Shown here: positions 36,480-46,749 of the stretch, piece by piece | Numbering within the stretch: position 1 is the first letter of the stretch | How the letters are laid out: every line of letters begins with the position of its first letter | Origin: Conchocele bisecta | Taxonomy: Eukaryota; Mollusca; Bivalvia; Lucinida; Thyasiridae | Length of the DNA stretch: 64,000 nucleotides | Assembly (NCBI GenBank): GCA_029237695.1 | Contig: CM055271.1 | Coordinates: 30,874,200 to 30,938,199 of the forward strand | Direction of reading: 5' to 3' | Notes under the pieces: model-generated | Told to the model about the DNA's origin: nothing | The model's input: the letters and a program-made list of their open reading frames with translations, nothing else | Database searches by the model: none | Position numbers and translations under genes: made by a program

Positions 36480-37229
36480 GATGTTGTAGATCAACTACTG
36501 TTGCCGATAATGATCTAGTGCCCCGAAATGTTTGAATATTCGGATATATTTCAAAATCGGTACCGTCAATTTTTATTTGAGAAATGTCCGTACAGACGGA
36601 CGAAAACACGGACTCATAGTATATTTATTAAGTATGGACAATAATGTTACATATTTGAGTTGTTTTCAATCCATAGTAAGCGGTTATAATGTTGTTAAAT
36701 TGCATAATATTACATACCTGTTAAATTGCCATTGTAAAATGAGTGGGTGGGGAATGGTCGAAAATACGTTATTTTTCACTTCGTATATTTTGTGGTAGAC
36801 ACTAAATAGTCGACGTATATACATTGGATATGTTCAATTGGCCCTACTAGACTACATTGACATTGATAAAATGAAAAAACGTAAACTTTTCATATAAAGT
36901 TATTAACATGTATATTTTACCATTGAAAGTGGGTGGGTGGGGTAATAAAACCTGTAAAATATGACTTCTAGATTGTCAAATTTATTTCAATTGTATATTA
37001 TTCTATTCCATGGTGTTCAAAATCTCGGAAAACGTACGAAAATACCATCTTATTCGAACAAAAGGATATAAGTTAGGCAATTTTTATAAAAAAATGCGAT
37101 TTTTCAAGATACTAAAAATACCGAGGGTGACATACTTGAAAATGGCACCATATGTTCATCCATCGGGTTACAGAGCGCAGACAACGGATTAACACTCATA
37201 ATTGAATGTAGTTTCAGGAAATATATGTC
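36480..37229. other. AT-rich right interior of the 5.2-kb element, no gene
   Basis: Only short unrelated open frames are present. GTGGGTGGGG motifs occur twice (36,745 and 36,930), but no conserved reading frame was recognised. Confidence 0.4.
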
Positions 37230-37286
37230 TGCAAAAATCCCACAGGGTGGGGGGGGGGAGGGTTTCGGTTATTGGCTCACGGGCTA
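37230..37286 (-). repeat. Right terminal inverted repeat
   Basis: It contains CAAAAATCCCACAGGG, a short G tract and GGTTATTGGCTCACGGGCTA, the inverted counterpart of the left end. Confidence 0.65.
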
Positions 37287-38337
37287 TTAGTCTCTTTACA
37301 AAACTTAACATCAGAGAAATATTGTTATAACTTATATTTCCTTCATCTAAAATGATTAATAGTTCACACATGCATTCCTGTAAGGCTCTACTACCGTGCT
37401 GTGCCAAATCCACGACCGTCCATCTCCCGCTGATCCCAAGGTCAAGGTTAAATACTTAGTCTCTTTACAAAACTTAACATCAGAGAAATAAGTTATAACT
37501 TCCATTTCCTTCATTGTAAATTCTTAATATTTCACGTGTGCATTCCTCTAAGGTTGTACTATCATGCTGTGACAAATCTACGACCATCCAACCCCAGCTG
37601 ATCGCAAGGTCAAGGGCACATACTTAGTCTCTTTACAAAACTTAACATCAGAGAAATATGTTATAACTTCTATTTCTTTCATCGAAAATTCTTAATATTT
37701 CATGCATGCATTCCTCTAAGGTTCTACTATCATGATGTGACAAATTCCCGCTGATTTCGAGGTCAATGTCACATACTTAGTATCTTTACAAAACTTAACA
37801 TCAGAGCAATCTGTTATAACTTCTATTAAACCTTGCTCGGATCTGCTTCACATTTCACACACACATTGCTCCAATGGACCTCTACCACCCTGTGACAAAT
37901 TCACCATCATGCCGCTCCCGCTAAGTCCAGTGTCAATGTCACAAGCACACACACTTGTTAATGGTTACATATTTTAGGGGTACCTGGGTCCCACGCGAAG
38001 GGTATTCCGTAAGCCTCGCTTACTGACCAATCTAGTTTATACAGAGATGATATGTGTGTACCGTAATTCATTTTTCCTGCGTCGTAATGATGCCCGTTGG
38101 CAAATAAAGAACATCTGGGATAAACGTCTGCTCCAGATGTTGTTGTCGTACTGCGAAATACAGGCGCTTAGTTTTTATCTCACCATCCGGAAGTGTACGA
38201 AATTGTAATGCGGATATATACGGGTATGGTTCAAACTTGCTACGAACGCAGTGTAGTCAACCTACAATATGGCGGCCATCTTAAATATATGTAAATGAGG
38301 AGTGTTTCTCGTTACGTCTAATGGAACATAGCTGTTA

Positions 38338-39457
38338 TTATTAGCCGATCTATTTATAGATCGGCTAATATATTGGTTATCCATCGAATTCTGAAAAAGT
38401 TTGTAGCAACCCTTTTCTCCGCTATTCGGTAATCTACGAACGCGAATTTTTCTGTATCACTTCCAAATTGCATCAACCGATAAATTTTGCATTTTTGGCA
38501 ATTATCTCCGTTTAAAACTTTTGAATACGTAATGAGCTGAACGCTGGAAGAGATTTAACCCGGAAGTTATTGTTGTTGTAGTCCATAGTTGGCTCTAATG
38601 GCCATATACGCCAACATACGCCGATTATTGGGCTAATTTAAAGCTTTTATTTATTAAACAGAACAAGTTTCAGCCACGTATAATCGCGTAAAATGTGTTT
38701 ATTCGGCTAATTTATAATCGACCTCTGCTCAAAATCTCCTTACTAGCAACCCCAGCATTTTCGGGTTTATCCCAGCATCTCGGGTTTATCCCATTGGATC
38801 GCGTATGCGCGTCATTTGACGCTAGTTAATATTCACAAAATTTTCCACCAATCAAAACGAAGAATTGCCCTTCATAGCCAACTTTGATTTGTTTTCGTAT
38901 CATGCAGGGATGGCAGGGATGCATCCATCACGCGCGATTGCAGCAATCCCCCTTAATTATTGTCAATGCCGCAAATTATAGATTGTCTTGCGCCCGACAT
39001 CGCGCAAAAAATCACGGATGGGCCATCATGGGGCACATTAGGTCAATCTGGGCATGTGCCTGAAGACGCAGGAGCTTGCGTCTATTTTTAGATGACACTG
39101 TAACCGCTAGATATATATAGCCCTGGTAGCTCCGCCCACTCACGTGCTGCCACAGAATTCGGACAAACACACAGTGACTACAACTTTGTGTATTGCGGAG
39201 TGTAATTTGTAGATAAATAGAGCATACAGTACAGGTGTTACTCTGGAATATTTCGCAACATAATGGTGACAACAAAACATTGCTGGCATTGCTGATATTG
39301 GATGGATTTGGGAACGGTTTCCAAAACCTGTACAAAATCGAGAAAAATGTCAACGCTGGGTACAGAACTGTGGTCGAAAATAGTTTACCATTGACAATGT
39401 TACCAGAGACACCTACATATGTTCGATGCACTTTACCCTGATTTGATCGGCTAATAA
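38338..39457. mobile_element. Candidate 1.1-kb non-autonomous element with TTATTAGCCGATC ends
   Basis: TTATTAGCCGATC at 38,338 is matched by GATCGGCTAATAA ending at 39,457, and the left end continues as a small palindrome (GATCTATTTATAGATC). A 156-codon minus-strand frame (39,012-39,482) crosses the right end and has no recognisable domain, so I do not call it a gene. The class is unknown. Confidence 0.45.
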
Positions 39458-39459
39458 CA

Positions 39460-40009
39460 TCATGCTCTGCATGACTTTTCATATATTATATTCACTCATT
39501 CACTTTTGGAAACTAATACATTAACTAAAATAGTACCAGTTACACAATTTAGGCAAAATATACACATTCCAAATGCTGTGGCGGCCATCTTGAATTTATA
39601 GTAGACGGAAACCGCACCATGTTATAGTCGCATGCCGTATCAGATATTAAAGGGAAATAGAATATTCAAATTGTCTCATTACGTTTAAAAGTTAACCGAC
39701 ATATTTCTTGTGAACAGAACGTGCATTTAGACGTCTAGATAACTTATATATCATGTACACTTACTTACAGGACATAGTAGTTTTTTTGGCGGCCATTTTG
39801 GATTTATGCTGGGCAAAAACTGCACCACTTGTCAGCTCCACATCATGTCTAATATTGACCGCGATATACTCGGCTTTAAAATGGTATATGATTCGGGTGT
39901 GTGTAGAGGGCTGCTATAATAAGGTAGAGGGCTGCTATAATAACTCCTTAAATAAGGCACTTTGCTCTGTCTGACCGCTTTTCCTCCTAGTAGGAATCAC
40001 GATTTGTCA
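39460..40009. other. No gene recognised
   Basis: AT-rich sequence holding two GGCGGCCAT(C/T)TT sites (39,585 and 39,788) and short frames only. Confidence 0.35.
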
Positions 40010-40578
40010 GGGGGCCATTTGACTAAACTTCGTACGACTAAAATGTTTGTAAGTGCAAAATTATGATAGTCTGTACATTTCACATTAACAGTGTTTTCTT
40101 GTAAACAATTATTGGATCTACATGCATTGAGCATAGGCTGCAAATGCCAATAAATGTAAATCCATCAATTGAAATTTCTAGATGCATTTTAGTCGTACGA
40201 AGATTAGTGAAACGGGCCCCAGGTTCGGCCCTCAGGTACGTTTTTATCTTTGGCTCTTTTGTTACCTGAGAGTTGAATTGGGTTATTGCCCCATTATAAA
40301 AGTAGTAAGATTGTTACTGATCCTACTGCTTTTGGGAGGGGGCCAAGTGATTCTGGTGTGGCGAGGACCTGGCATCAGATCAGGATTATTCTGATTTCAG
40401 GGCTGAATATATAGTGTTTTTTTATTGTAAATAATCAGTTCTTATTTTGGGATTTTCACCCATTTGTACATGTACTTGAACATGTACTTGTACAGGTAAT
40501 ATATGGGATTTAGTACTAAACCCATTGACCGTAAATGACCTTAGCTGTTGATAGGCCGTTACACCCCAAGAAACAAAC
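40010..40578 (+). repeat. FB3 copy fused to a 5'-truncated SINE-like repeat
   Basis: 40,010-40,222 is FB3 (GGGGGCCATTTGACTAAACTTCG ... AGTGAAACGGGCCCC). Directly after it the SINE-like family starts midway (GTTCGGCCCTCAGGTACG) and ends GATAGGCCGTTACACCCCAAGAAAC. Confidence 0.65.
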
Positions 40579-40593
40579 TGTCTGGCCGCTCAC

Positions 40594-41462
40594 CTATTGG
40601 TTGAGGGAAATATTGTGGATTATCACCCTGAGCAGGGCTAGAATTTAACAGGTTTTAGTTATTAGCCAGAAGGACCAGTATATAGGCTCTGAAATCTACT
40701 GGTCCTGCAGAAATTATAATGGTCCGATAATTAAGCAACCCAAACAGGGGCGGATGCAGCATTTGGTTGTCCTATTTTCGAGCTCCATGGGAGTGAAGCA
40801 AGTATGTTAGGGGGTCCGGGGGAATGTCCCCAGGATAAATTTTGAAATCTAGATGTCCAGAAATGCACTTTCCTGTGTGTTGCGGCATTTAAATTCAGAC
40901 TCCAACTGGTGGTAAACTGTGATCTATGTAAACTCCGTGGTTGAATGGGGTGGGGGTTGCAACCCCGAACCCCCCCCCCCCCCCACCTCCAGATCAGCCC
41001 CTGCTAAAAACATTAAAATATGCCATATTTTGAAATTTGCACTGCCCAAAACGAAAGTTGGTTTCTTATCTGAATCGCTACTAACATATTTTATGCACCA
41101 CGAACATTGAATTGTGTGACTATTGGCATCATATACCACCCATCCATGATCTTCTTCCCAAGACATTACAAACATTCGTTTTCATTTGTTTTGTCATATA
41201 CTTGTTTCTGATGTTTTTAGGATATTTGAGGCAAAACGTTATAATTTATTAGGAAATTTGAGATGTGTTGGCCATTTTTCTTCACTGGCCAGGAGGACCA
41301 CTGGCTTGACATTTTTACTGGTCCTGTGGTATAACTACTTGCCTTGGACCACAGGACCTGTGTTAATTTCGAGCCCTGCCGAGGAAACAATATCTCTCGA
41401 GGCGATACGTTTTCAAGGGGATCTAATCCACAATATTCCCCTCAACCAAGGGCGGTATTTAA
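40594..41462. repeat. Nested foldback element
   Basis: The outer arms are TTGGTTGAGGGAAATATTGTGGATTA and TAATCCACAATATTCCCCTCAACCAA. Inside are a second pair, GGCTAGAATTTAACAGG and CCTGTGTTAATTTCGAGCC, and repeated AGGACCA...TGGTCCT motifs. A related left arm recurs at 42,470-42,500. Confidence 0.6.
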
Positions 41463-41611
41463 TTTATTATACCGAATATGTATATAAACATGATTAATGT
41501 CGCTATATCAGAAATGGAAACAGAAGCAAAATGTGTGTTGTCTACAGAATCCGCCATATTGTTTACGAATGTTGGGCTTGTTCTCGGTTTCTATTGTAAT
41601 ACTACAACAGA

Positions 41612-41965
41612 GGTGGGTGGTTGGTCGGGCGAACGCGATGTTGTAAATTAACGATGGGGTTCCTCCTTATAGGAATCACGATTTGCCTGGTTTGGCCCTC
41701 GGGTACGTTTTTATATTTGGCTCTTTTGTTACATGGGAGTTAAATTGGGTTATTGCCCATTATAGTAGTAAGATTATTACTGATCCTACATCTTTTGGGA
41801 GGGGGCCAACTGATTCTAGTGTGGCGAGGACCTGGCATCAGATCAGGATTATTCTGATTTCAGGGCTGAATATATAGTTTTTTAATTGTAAATATTCAGT
41901 TCTGATTTTGGGATTTACCCCCCCCACCCCCCCCCCCCCCTCCCCCCCCCCCCCCCCCCCCCCCC

Positions 41966-42001
<36 letters not shown>

Positions 42002-42002
42002 T

Positions 42003-42035
<33 letters not shown>

Positions 42036-42172
42036 ACCCCCCCCACCATTTGTACATGTACTTGAATATGTACTTGTACAGGTACTATATGGGATTTTGT
42101 ACTAAACCATTGACCCGGCCGTAAATTACCTTAGCTGTTGATAGGCCGTTAAACTCCAACAAACAAACAAAC
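41612..42172 (+). repeat. SINE-like repeat with internal poly-C expansion
   Basis: It starts GGTGGGTGGTTGGTCGGGCGAACGCGATG and ends GATAGGCCGTTAAACTCC(AACA)n. The usual TTCCCCCCATTTG position is expanded to about 130 bp of almost pure C at 41,918-42,047. The predicted poly-proline frame there is an artefact of the C tract. Confidence 0.7.
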
Positions 42173-42597
42173 TACAACAGAGATGACACGACCGGGGTAC
42201 CAGTTCATTGTCTGTTGTCATTTCATTTGTATGCCTTCGCATTTTCGGCTTCCATGTTAGATAAACACCGAGGCAGTCCAACCATATTTCGGCTGTTTCT
42301 GTAATTACGCTTCGGGTATTTTTGGGAGGGAGGGTAATATTGTAATATTGCCCGCTTCAATGTGAAGCGGGCGACACGGTAGACTATGTTTATCACGTGA
42401 TATGAAATTGACAAATGCAATACCTAGAAATAGCATTGAGATATAAAATAAATACATTAAACACCGCCCATTGTTGAGGGGAATATTGTGGATTATCTCC
42501 TCACAACATTCTCCTCCATAAGGGCAGTATTTATATAGTACATTCAGAGCTGAGCGTAGCCTCTGACCAGATGGAATATGTGCAGGCTAATCAGGGA

Positions 42598-43646
42598 AAC
42601 ACTGGTCGCTGGTATTAAGGTCCATTTTAGACATGACAACAGATACATACGAGATCGGACTGACTCGATACCAGACATGACAACCAACATACGAGATCGG
42701 ACTGACTCGATACCGGACATGACAACCAACATACGAGATCGGACTGACTCGATACCAGACAAAACAACCAACATTCAAGATCGGACTGACTCCGTACCAG
42801 ACATGACAACCAACATACGAGATCGTCGTACTAGACATGACAACCGACATACAGGACTGACTCCGTCGACAACATACTTTATGTACAACACTGTATGACT
42901 ACAGAGTACGGACTGACTCTTACCAGACATAACAACCCCATGAGATGGACTGACTCCTACCAGACATGACAACCACAATCGATGGACGATCCGTCCAGGA
43001 TGATAACATTTGAGATCCGTACCGACTGACCAACATGACAACCACATTCGATACGGACTGACTCGTACCAGACATGATAAAACGAACATACGGACTTGAT
43101 TCCGGTCAGACATGACAACCAACATTTAGATCGGATGACGGTACGACTCGATTACCGGACATGAACAACCAACATACGAGATCGACTGACTGACTATACC
43201 AGACATGACACCATGAACATACGAGATCGGACTGACTCCGTACCAGACATGACAACCACATTCGAGATTGAACTGACTCCGTACCAGACATGATAACCAA
43301 CATAGGATTGATTCCGTACCAGACATGACAACCAACATATGAGATCGAGAACGGACTGACTCGTACCGACATACAACCAACCATTACAGATCGACTGACT
43401 CCGTACCTGACATGAAAACCGACATACGAGATTGGACTGACTCCGTATCAGACATGACAACCAACATACGAGATCGGACTGACTCCGTACCAGACATGAC
43501 AACCAACATACGAGATCGGACTGACTCCGTACCAGACAGGACAACCAACATTCGAGATCGGACTGACTCAATACCAGACATGACAACCAACATACGAGAT
43601 CGGACTGACTCGATACCAGACATGACAAGCAACATCGAACTGACTC
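42598..43646. repeat. 42-bp minisatellite, about 24 units
   Basis: The unit ACATACGAGATCGGACTGACTC(C/G)(A/G)TACCAGACATGACAACCA repeats every 42 bp and is clean at 42,640-42,830 and 43,410-43,640. The middle (42,880-43,410) has many single-base gaps. The multiple-of-three period creates repetitive open frames on both strands that should not be taken as genes. Confidence 0.9.
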
Positions 43647-43774
43647 AGCATTTAACAGTGTATTTATATCGGATTCCTGAACATATATGACAATGTGTGT
43701 GACCTGATAAAAGAAAAGTAAGTAAAAAAATAAATATGTAAACAAATCAACCCAGCTAGCATTGCATACGGGCC

Positions 43775-43975
43775 ACATATGGGCCCTATTTGGTTTTCAA
43801 TATGGCTCCAATATGGGCTACTCAAACGCGGCCTATGCGGTTTTTGCAAACCATTTTGGCATGGGTCCCACGTTTTCAATACAGGACCCATATGGGACCA
43901 ATATGGTTTTCTATTTGGGGCACATATGGGCCACCCACATGGGACTAACATGGTTTTCAATTTCAGCCCTTAAAT
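43775..43975. repeat. Short degenerate CATATGGG-rich repeat
   Basis: GGGCCACATATGGGCC, CAATATGGGC, CCATATGGGACCAATATGGTTTTC and CACATATGGGCCAC recur in 200 bp on both strands. No gene is indicated. Confidence 0.55.
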
Positions 43976-44362
43976 TACAATAACCTGACCTGGTGCCAGG
44001 TCAATACCGTTACAAATGCTAGTAAAGCTAAATAGAGCATTCATATTTCGCTCGCGATTAATAGCCACGTGACAACTTGCTTATATAGTTGCCATCAGTC
44101 ACAATCAGAATTATTCAATTGTTGATATATGTAATAATGTATACACTATACATAACATGGATATTGCAAGGCTAGCTACCTTGTACAATAATTACCTGTT
44201 GTTTTGGTATAAACATAGTTTATTAAATAATAATTTACATCAATGATGGGTTAGGTACAAGCGGTGTAAGAGAAATGGAACGAAATATTGCTATCTTGTA
44301 GAGTTCCTCTCCTTGAACACGGTAATTAGGGTCTCAGTCGGACACAACCCGTTGTTTTCAAG

Positions 44363-44876
44363 TTAAAGGTACATGCCCACTCAGTAGGCACAACATGTTA
44401 TTTATAAGAATTAAATAAGTGTATAATTGTGTCACTATTCGACCAGTTCAAAAAGAATACGAGAGTCCGCTATACATATATAATCATTTAGTAATATTTA
44501 TTTTACTGATAGTGACACGCGGTGTTATCAGGCTATTTTCATATGTAAATGAGGCATGATGTTTTTTAATTATTTATACAAATTAAATGCGTCACCTGAA
44601 AAAATAGTATTTTCGACAGATTATAATGTATGATTAGTGCACATCAAAATGTAAATAGAGAGAATAAATAGTAATGTCCGTTAACATTTTAAGGAAACAC
44701 GGTTATCGCCACTGATATCAGTTGGAAATTTACGTCTGATATACAATGTATATTAATGCCAATCAATACGTGGGTAAATGGTGAATGAATGTTTATTTTG
44801 CCAGGAAATGTCTCCGACGATGTCTCTGATATAAAGAACCTGTTGTGCCTACTGAGTGGGCATGTACCTTTAATAT
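44363..44876. repeat. FB5 foldback element, reference full copy
   Basis: The ends TTAAAGGTACATGCCCACTCAGTAGGCACAACA and TGTTGTGCCTACTGAGTGGGCATGTACCTTTAA are perfectly inverted over 33 bp, and the total is 514 bp. The other FB5 pieces are partial versions of it. Confidence 0.85.
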
Positions 44877-44962
44877 CTGTCGAAAGGACAATGAAAACAT
44901 GTCGTTTGGTTTCGAGTTAGCTACCTAGGGTGTAGCACATGGATGTCACATTAAATATCACA

Positions 44963-45213
44963 TATGTGGCTGTGATTGGAGAAATGGCTCGGAATGGGTT
45001 TTGCGAGCAGCGTAGGTCCAGATCAACATGTGCATCCTCACAATCTGATCATGATCCCCCCTGTTCGCACATCCAGCACTGAAAAACCCGTCAAGCTTAT
45101 AACAAGCAATGTAGATCATTATCGAGCTACATGTACACACGTGTGATATTTGATCAGGAGCTACACTGGTCGCAATTTCCATAAGCCCCATTCCCCCAGT
45201 CACGACCACATAT
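44963..45213. repeat. FB4 repeat
   Basis: It runs GTGGCTGTGATTGGAGAAATGGC to GCCCCATTCCCCCAGTCACGACCACA, with the ends inverted over about 24 bp. Confidence 0.7.
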
Positions 45214-45390
45214 ATTGCAATCATATTGATCTGGATAATGTTTCCAATATATATATTACGGGTATGCTCGAAGCTATGTTAAAACTTTTCATTACGACAT
45301 AAAGTTCTAATAAACATGTATTGCGTTTTAATTTCAGAACCTATTTCACCTTCTGTTGGGTAAAAATTTACTTTACTTCATTTGCTGTAC

Positions 45391-45778
45391 TGTGTGTTTC
45401 ACGAAACCTGCCCAAATTTTACGGCTACATAAACAATGCAAAAACAATATTTATTTCGATAATATTATATTAAAGCAAACTTTACGAATGAGCCTTCTTT
45501 TTATTTTGTGAAATTTGGTCAAATATTGATTTTATTGCGAAAAACAATTTCCCCATCTATGGGGATTTAACATGGAGATTTTTTTTCTAATTTCAGAAAT
45601 AATGGACCGATTTTCAAAATTTAACTTGTTTTCTAAGTTCATTTCCAAGCTATCTAGCCAGGTTTCGGAGTTGATTTCCAATTTTTTTTATTTTTTTTCA
45701 CTCTTCCCACAGCTCCTCCACTTCCTTTTCCCCCATGTTAGATTCCTGTGGACAAATAATTTTTACGTAATATAATCA
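45391..45778. repeat. FBT repeat, left half interrupted by the Polinton
   Basis: It starts GTTTCACGAAACCTGCCCAAATTTTACGGC (inverted copy of the FBT end), passes through CATTTTGTGAAATTTGGTC-like sequence, and reaches TTTTTACGTAATATAATCA at the Polinton border. The remainder continues at 63,843. Confidence 0.8.
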
Positions 45779-45780
45779 AG

Positions 45781-45842
45781 TAGTATAAAGGGAGTCAAAA
45801 TGATACCACCTGCGGTGGCATCATTTATAACCCTTTATACTA
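45781..45842. repeat. Terminal hairpin palindrome, left tip
   Basis: TAGTATAAAGGG (45,781-45,792) and CCCTTTATACTA (45,831-45,842) are perfect 12-bp complements. Inside, AAATGAT/ATCATTT and CCACC/GGTGG extend pairing to a small loop. The whole 62 bp can fold as one stem at the very tip of the element. Confidence 0.9.
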
Positions 45843-45964
45843 CCCCCACCACCCCCGAAAAATCAAAAATTGGTTAACGAGGAAATTGTCTCCCACCAAC
45901 CACGAAAAATTGGTCGTGAAAAAAAACATAATGTTTTCCCGACAGTAAATTTATGATAAAATAA

Positions 45965-46198
45965 TTATTTCAATGTGCCCACGAGTGATAGTTTATATTC
46001 CAACACCCCATTTTTCTCCTCCAATATAGCTAATTTATTTCGCAGATCAGCAACTAATTCTACCAGCTCTAGTCTACCACGTTCACCTGTAGCCACCTGA
46101 CAGTGTAGTTGCTTATGTCTACAAAGAGTTTGGGCACTAATGAATTTACAAGGGCATCTGGGGCATTGAAATTGCGGGGGGACACAAGGAATTTTTCT
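45965..46198 (-). pseudogene. 5'-truncated copy of the zinc-finger gene in the left TIR
   Basis: It holds codons equivalent to residue 24 onward of the 63,350 gene (FQCPRCPCKFISAQTLCRHK ...). Because it lacks the TAAA insertion it reads past the right-copy stop into a leucine-zipper-like tail (LAILEEKNGVLEYKLSLVG) and stops at 45,965. It has no start codon and only one of the two zinc fingers. Confidence 0.8.
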
Positions 46199-46226
46199 CC
46201 TCCAATATAGCTAATTTATTTCTACG
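46193..46226 (+). repeat. 31-bp direct duplication at the inner TIR edge
   Basis: TTTTTCTCCTCCAATATAGC and the next 11 bases recur here and at 46,013-46,046 inside the TIR. This links the breakpoint of the left TIR to a short homology, a probable scar of the rearrangement that removed the 5' half of the zinc-finger gene. Confidence 0.7.
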
Positions 46227-46267
46227 ATGTCGAATTGTAGTCCAATTATATTGGTGTCATAAATACC

Positions 46268-46288
46268 TTATGTTTTTTTCACGTCCAA
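46268..46288 (+). promoter_or_regulatory. TTATGTTTTTTTCAC motif near the left gene pair
   Basis: TTATGTTTTTTTCACGTCCAATTGAA lies 60 bp before the 46,332 start. The same core occurs at 63,298-63,312 before the zinc-finger gene and in both TIRs (45,916-45,932 minus, 63,690-63,705 plus, each followed by ACGACCAATT). Confidence 0.4.
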
Positions 46289-46331
46289 TTGAACATACAA
46301 ATTTAATAGATAATAAAAATATTATAGCAAA

Positions 46332-46722
46332 ATGGATAATAAAATACGCAACGAATTGGAATTGTATAATGACCTTGCTGAAGAATTTTACGCCCGCTGT
46401 TTCTACAGTATTAAAACACGGTAAAATGACAATACTATGTGGTATCGAATACATGAAATATCAGCGTAATTTATTACGCTGCGATAAAAACGTTGCATTT
46501 ACAATATTAAACCGGCAATTATGTCGCCGGTATAAGTCTCAAATTTATGTAATGAAGCGACTAAATAGGATCAATAGGATCGTAGAAACACTACCGAAAT
46601 ATTATCAAACTAATTTTATAAAACAGTTTAAAATCAAAGATTCGTTTACGGATATGCGTTTCTACAATATCGCTTTTAACGAAGAAGAAATTGGAAAATT
46701 ATTAGAAGAAATTGGAAATTGA
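46332..46722 (+). pseudogene. Small Polinton gene, tandem copy 1, frameshifted
   Basis: By comparison with the downstream paralogue the start is the ATG at 46,332 (MDNKIRNELE). That frame stops at 46,424, and the homologous sequence continues in another frame (IEYMKYQRNLLRCDKNV ...) to 46,722, so a frameshift lies near 46,420. The shared core includes RQLCRRYK and, near the end, DSFTDMRFYNIAF. The protein is small, basic and rich in Tyr, Asn and Ile, with no recognised domain. A motif TTATGTTTTTTTCACGTCC lies 60 bp upstream. It belongs to the plus-strand pair next to the left TIR. Confidence 0.6.
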
Positions 46723-46749
46723 ACAGAAAAAAAACAACTATTAGAGAAA

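Larger units (their letters stand above)
32094..37286 (+). mobile_element. 5.2-kb DNA-transposon-like element of unassigned superfamily
   Basis: The left end TAGACCTTGAGCCACCAATAACC, a C-run and CTGTGGGATTTTTG mirror the right end CAAAAATCCCACAGGG, a G-run, GGTTATTGGCTCACGGGCTA, as imperfect inverted repeats of about 60-75 bp. Uninterrupted array units read TACTTAGTCTC; here TTA is present on both sides (32,091-32,093 and 37,287-37,289), so the insertion made a 3-bp duplication. The cargo is one long broken gene and a 162-bp tandem repeat. A TTA duplication fits the TWA preference of PIF/Harbinger elements, but no transposase of that type is visible. Confidence 0.7.
31339..38037 (+). mobile_element. 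Pearl-like element with tandem array, interrupted
   Basis: The ends match the short copy at 4,639-4,999: a C-run plus GTATACTGGAGTCAGGTTGTCCGTCC at the left, and GTATTCCGTAAGCCTCGCTTACTGACCAATCTAGTT at the right. Between them are units of about 168 bp (CTTAGTCTCTTTACAAAACTTAACATCAGAGAAATATTG ...). About four lie on the left (31,420-32,093) and four on the right (37,287-37,830), the right ones more diverged. The array is split by the 5.2-kb element at 32,094-37,286. Confidence 0.7.
45779..46198 (+). repeat. Polinton left terminal inverted repeat (420 bp)
   Basis: It is identical base for base to the complement of 63,419-63,842, except that the right copy has four additional bases (TAAA) in the zinc-finger stop region. 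Such identity means recent insertion or homogenisation between ends. Its inner boundary lies within zinc-finger coding sequence. Confidence 0.95.

Noticed and set aside
39012..39482. 156-codon minus-strand open frame
   Set aside because: No domain, biased composition and no splice context, and it crosses the end of a candidate repeat element; chance is likely.
41908..42105. Poly-proline reading frame
   Set aside because: It is produced entirely by a C homopolymer inside a SINE-like repeat.
42544..43778. Repetitive reading frames on both strands, up to 194 codons
   Set aside because: They follow the 42-bp minisatellite period, which is a multiple of three, and occur on both strands; there is no independent coding evidence.
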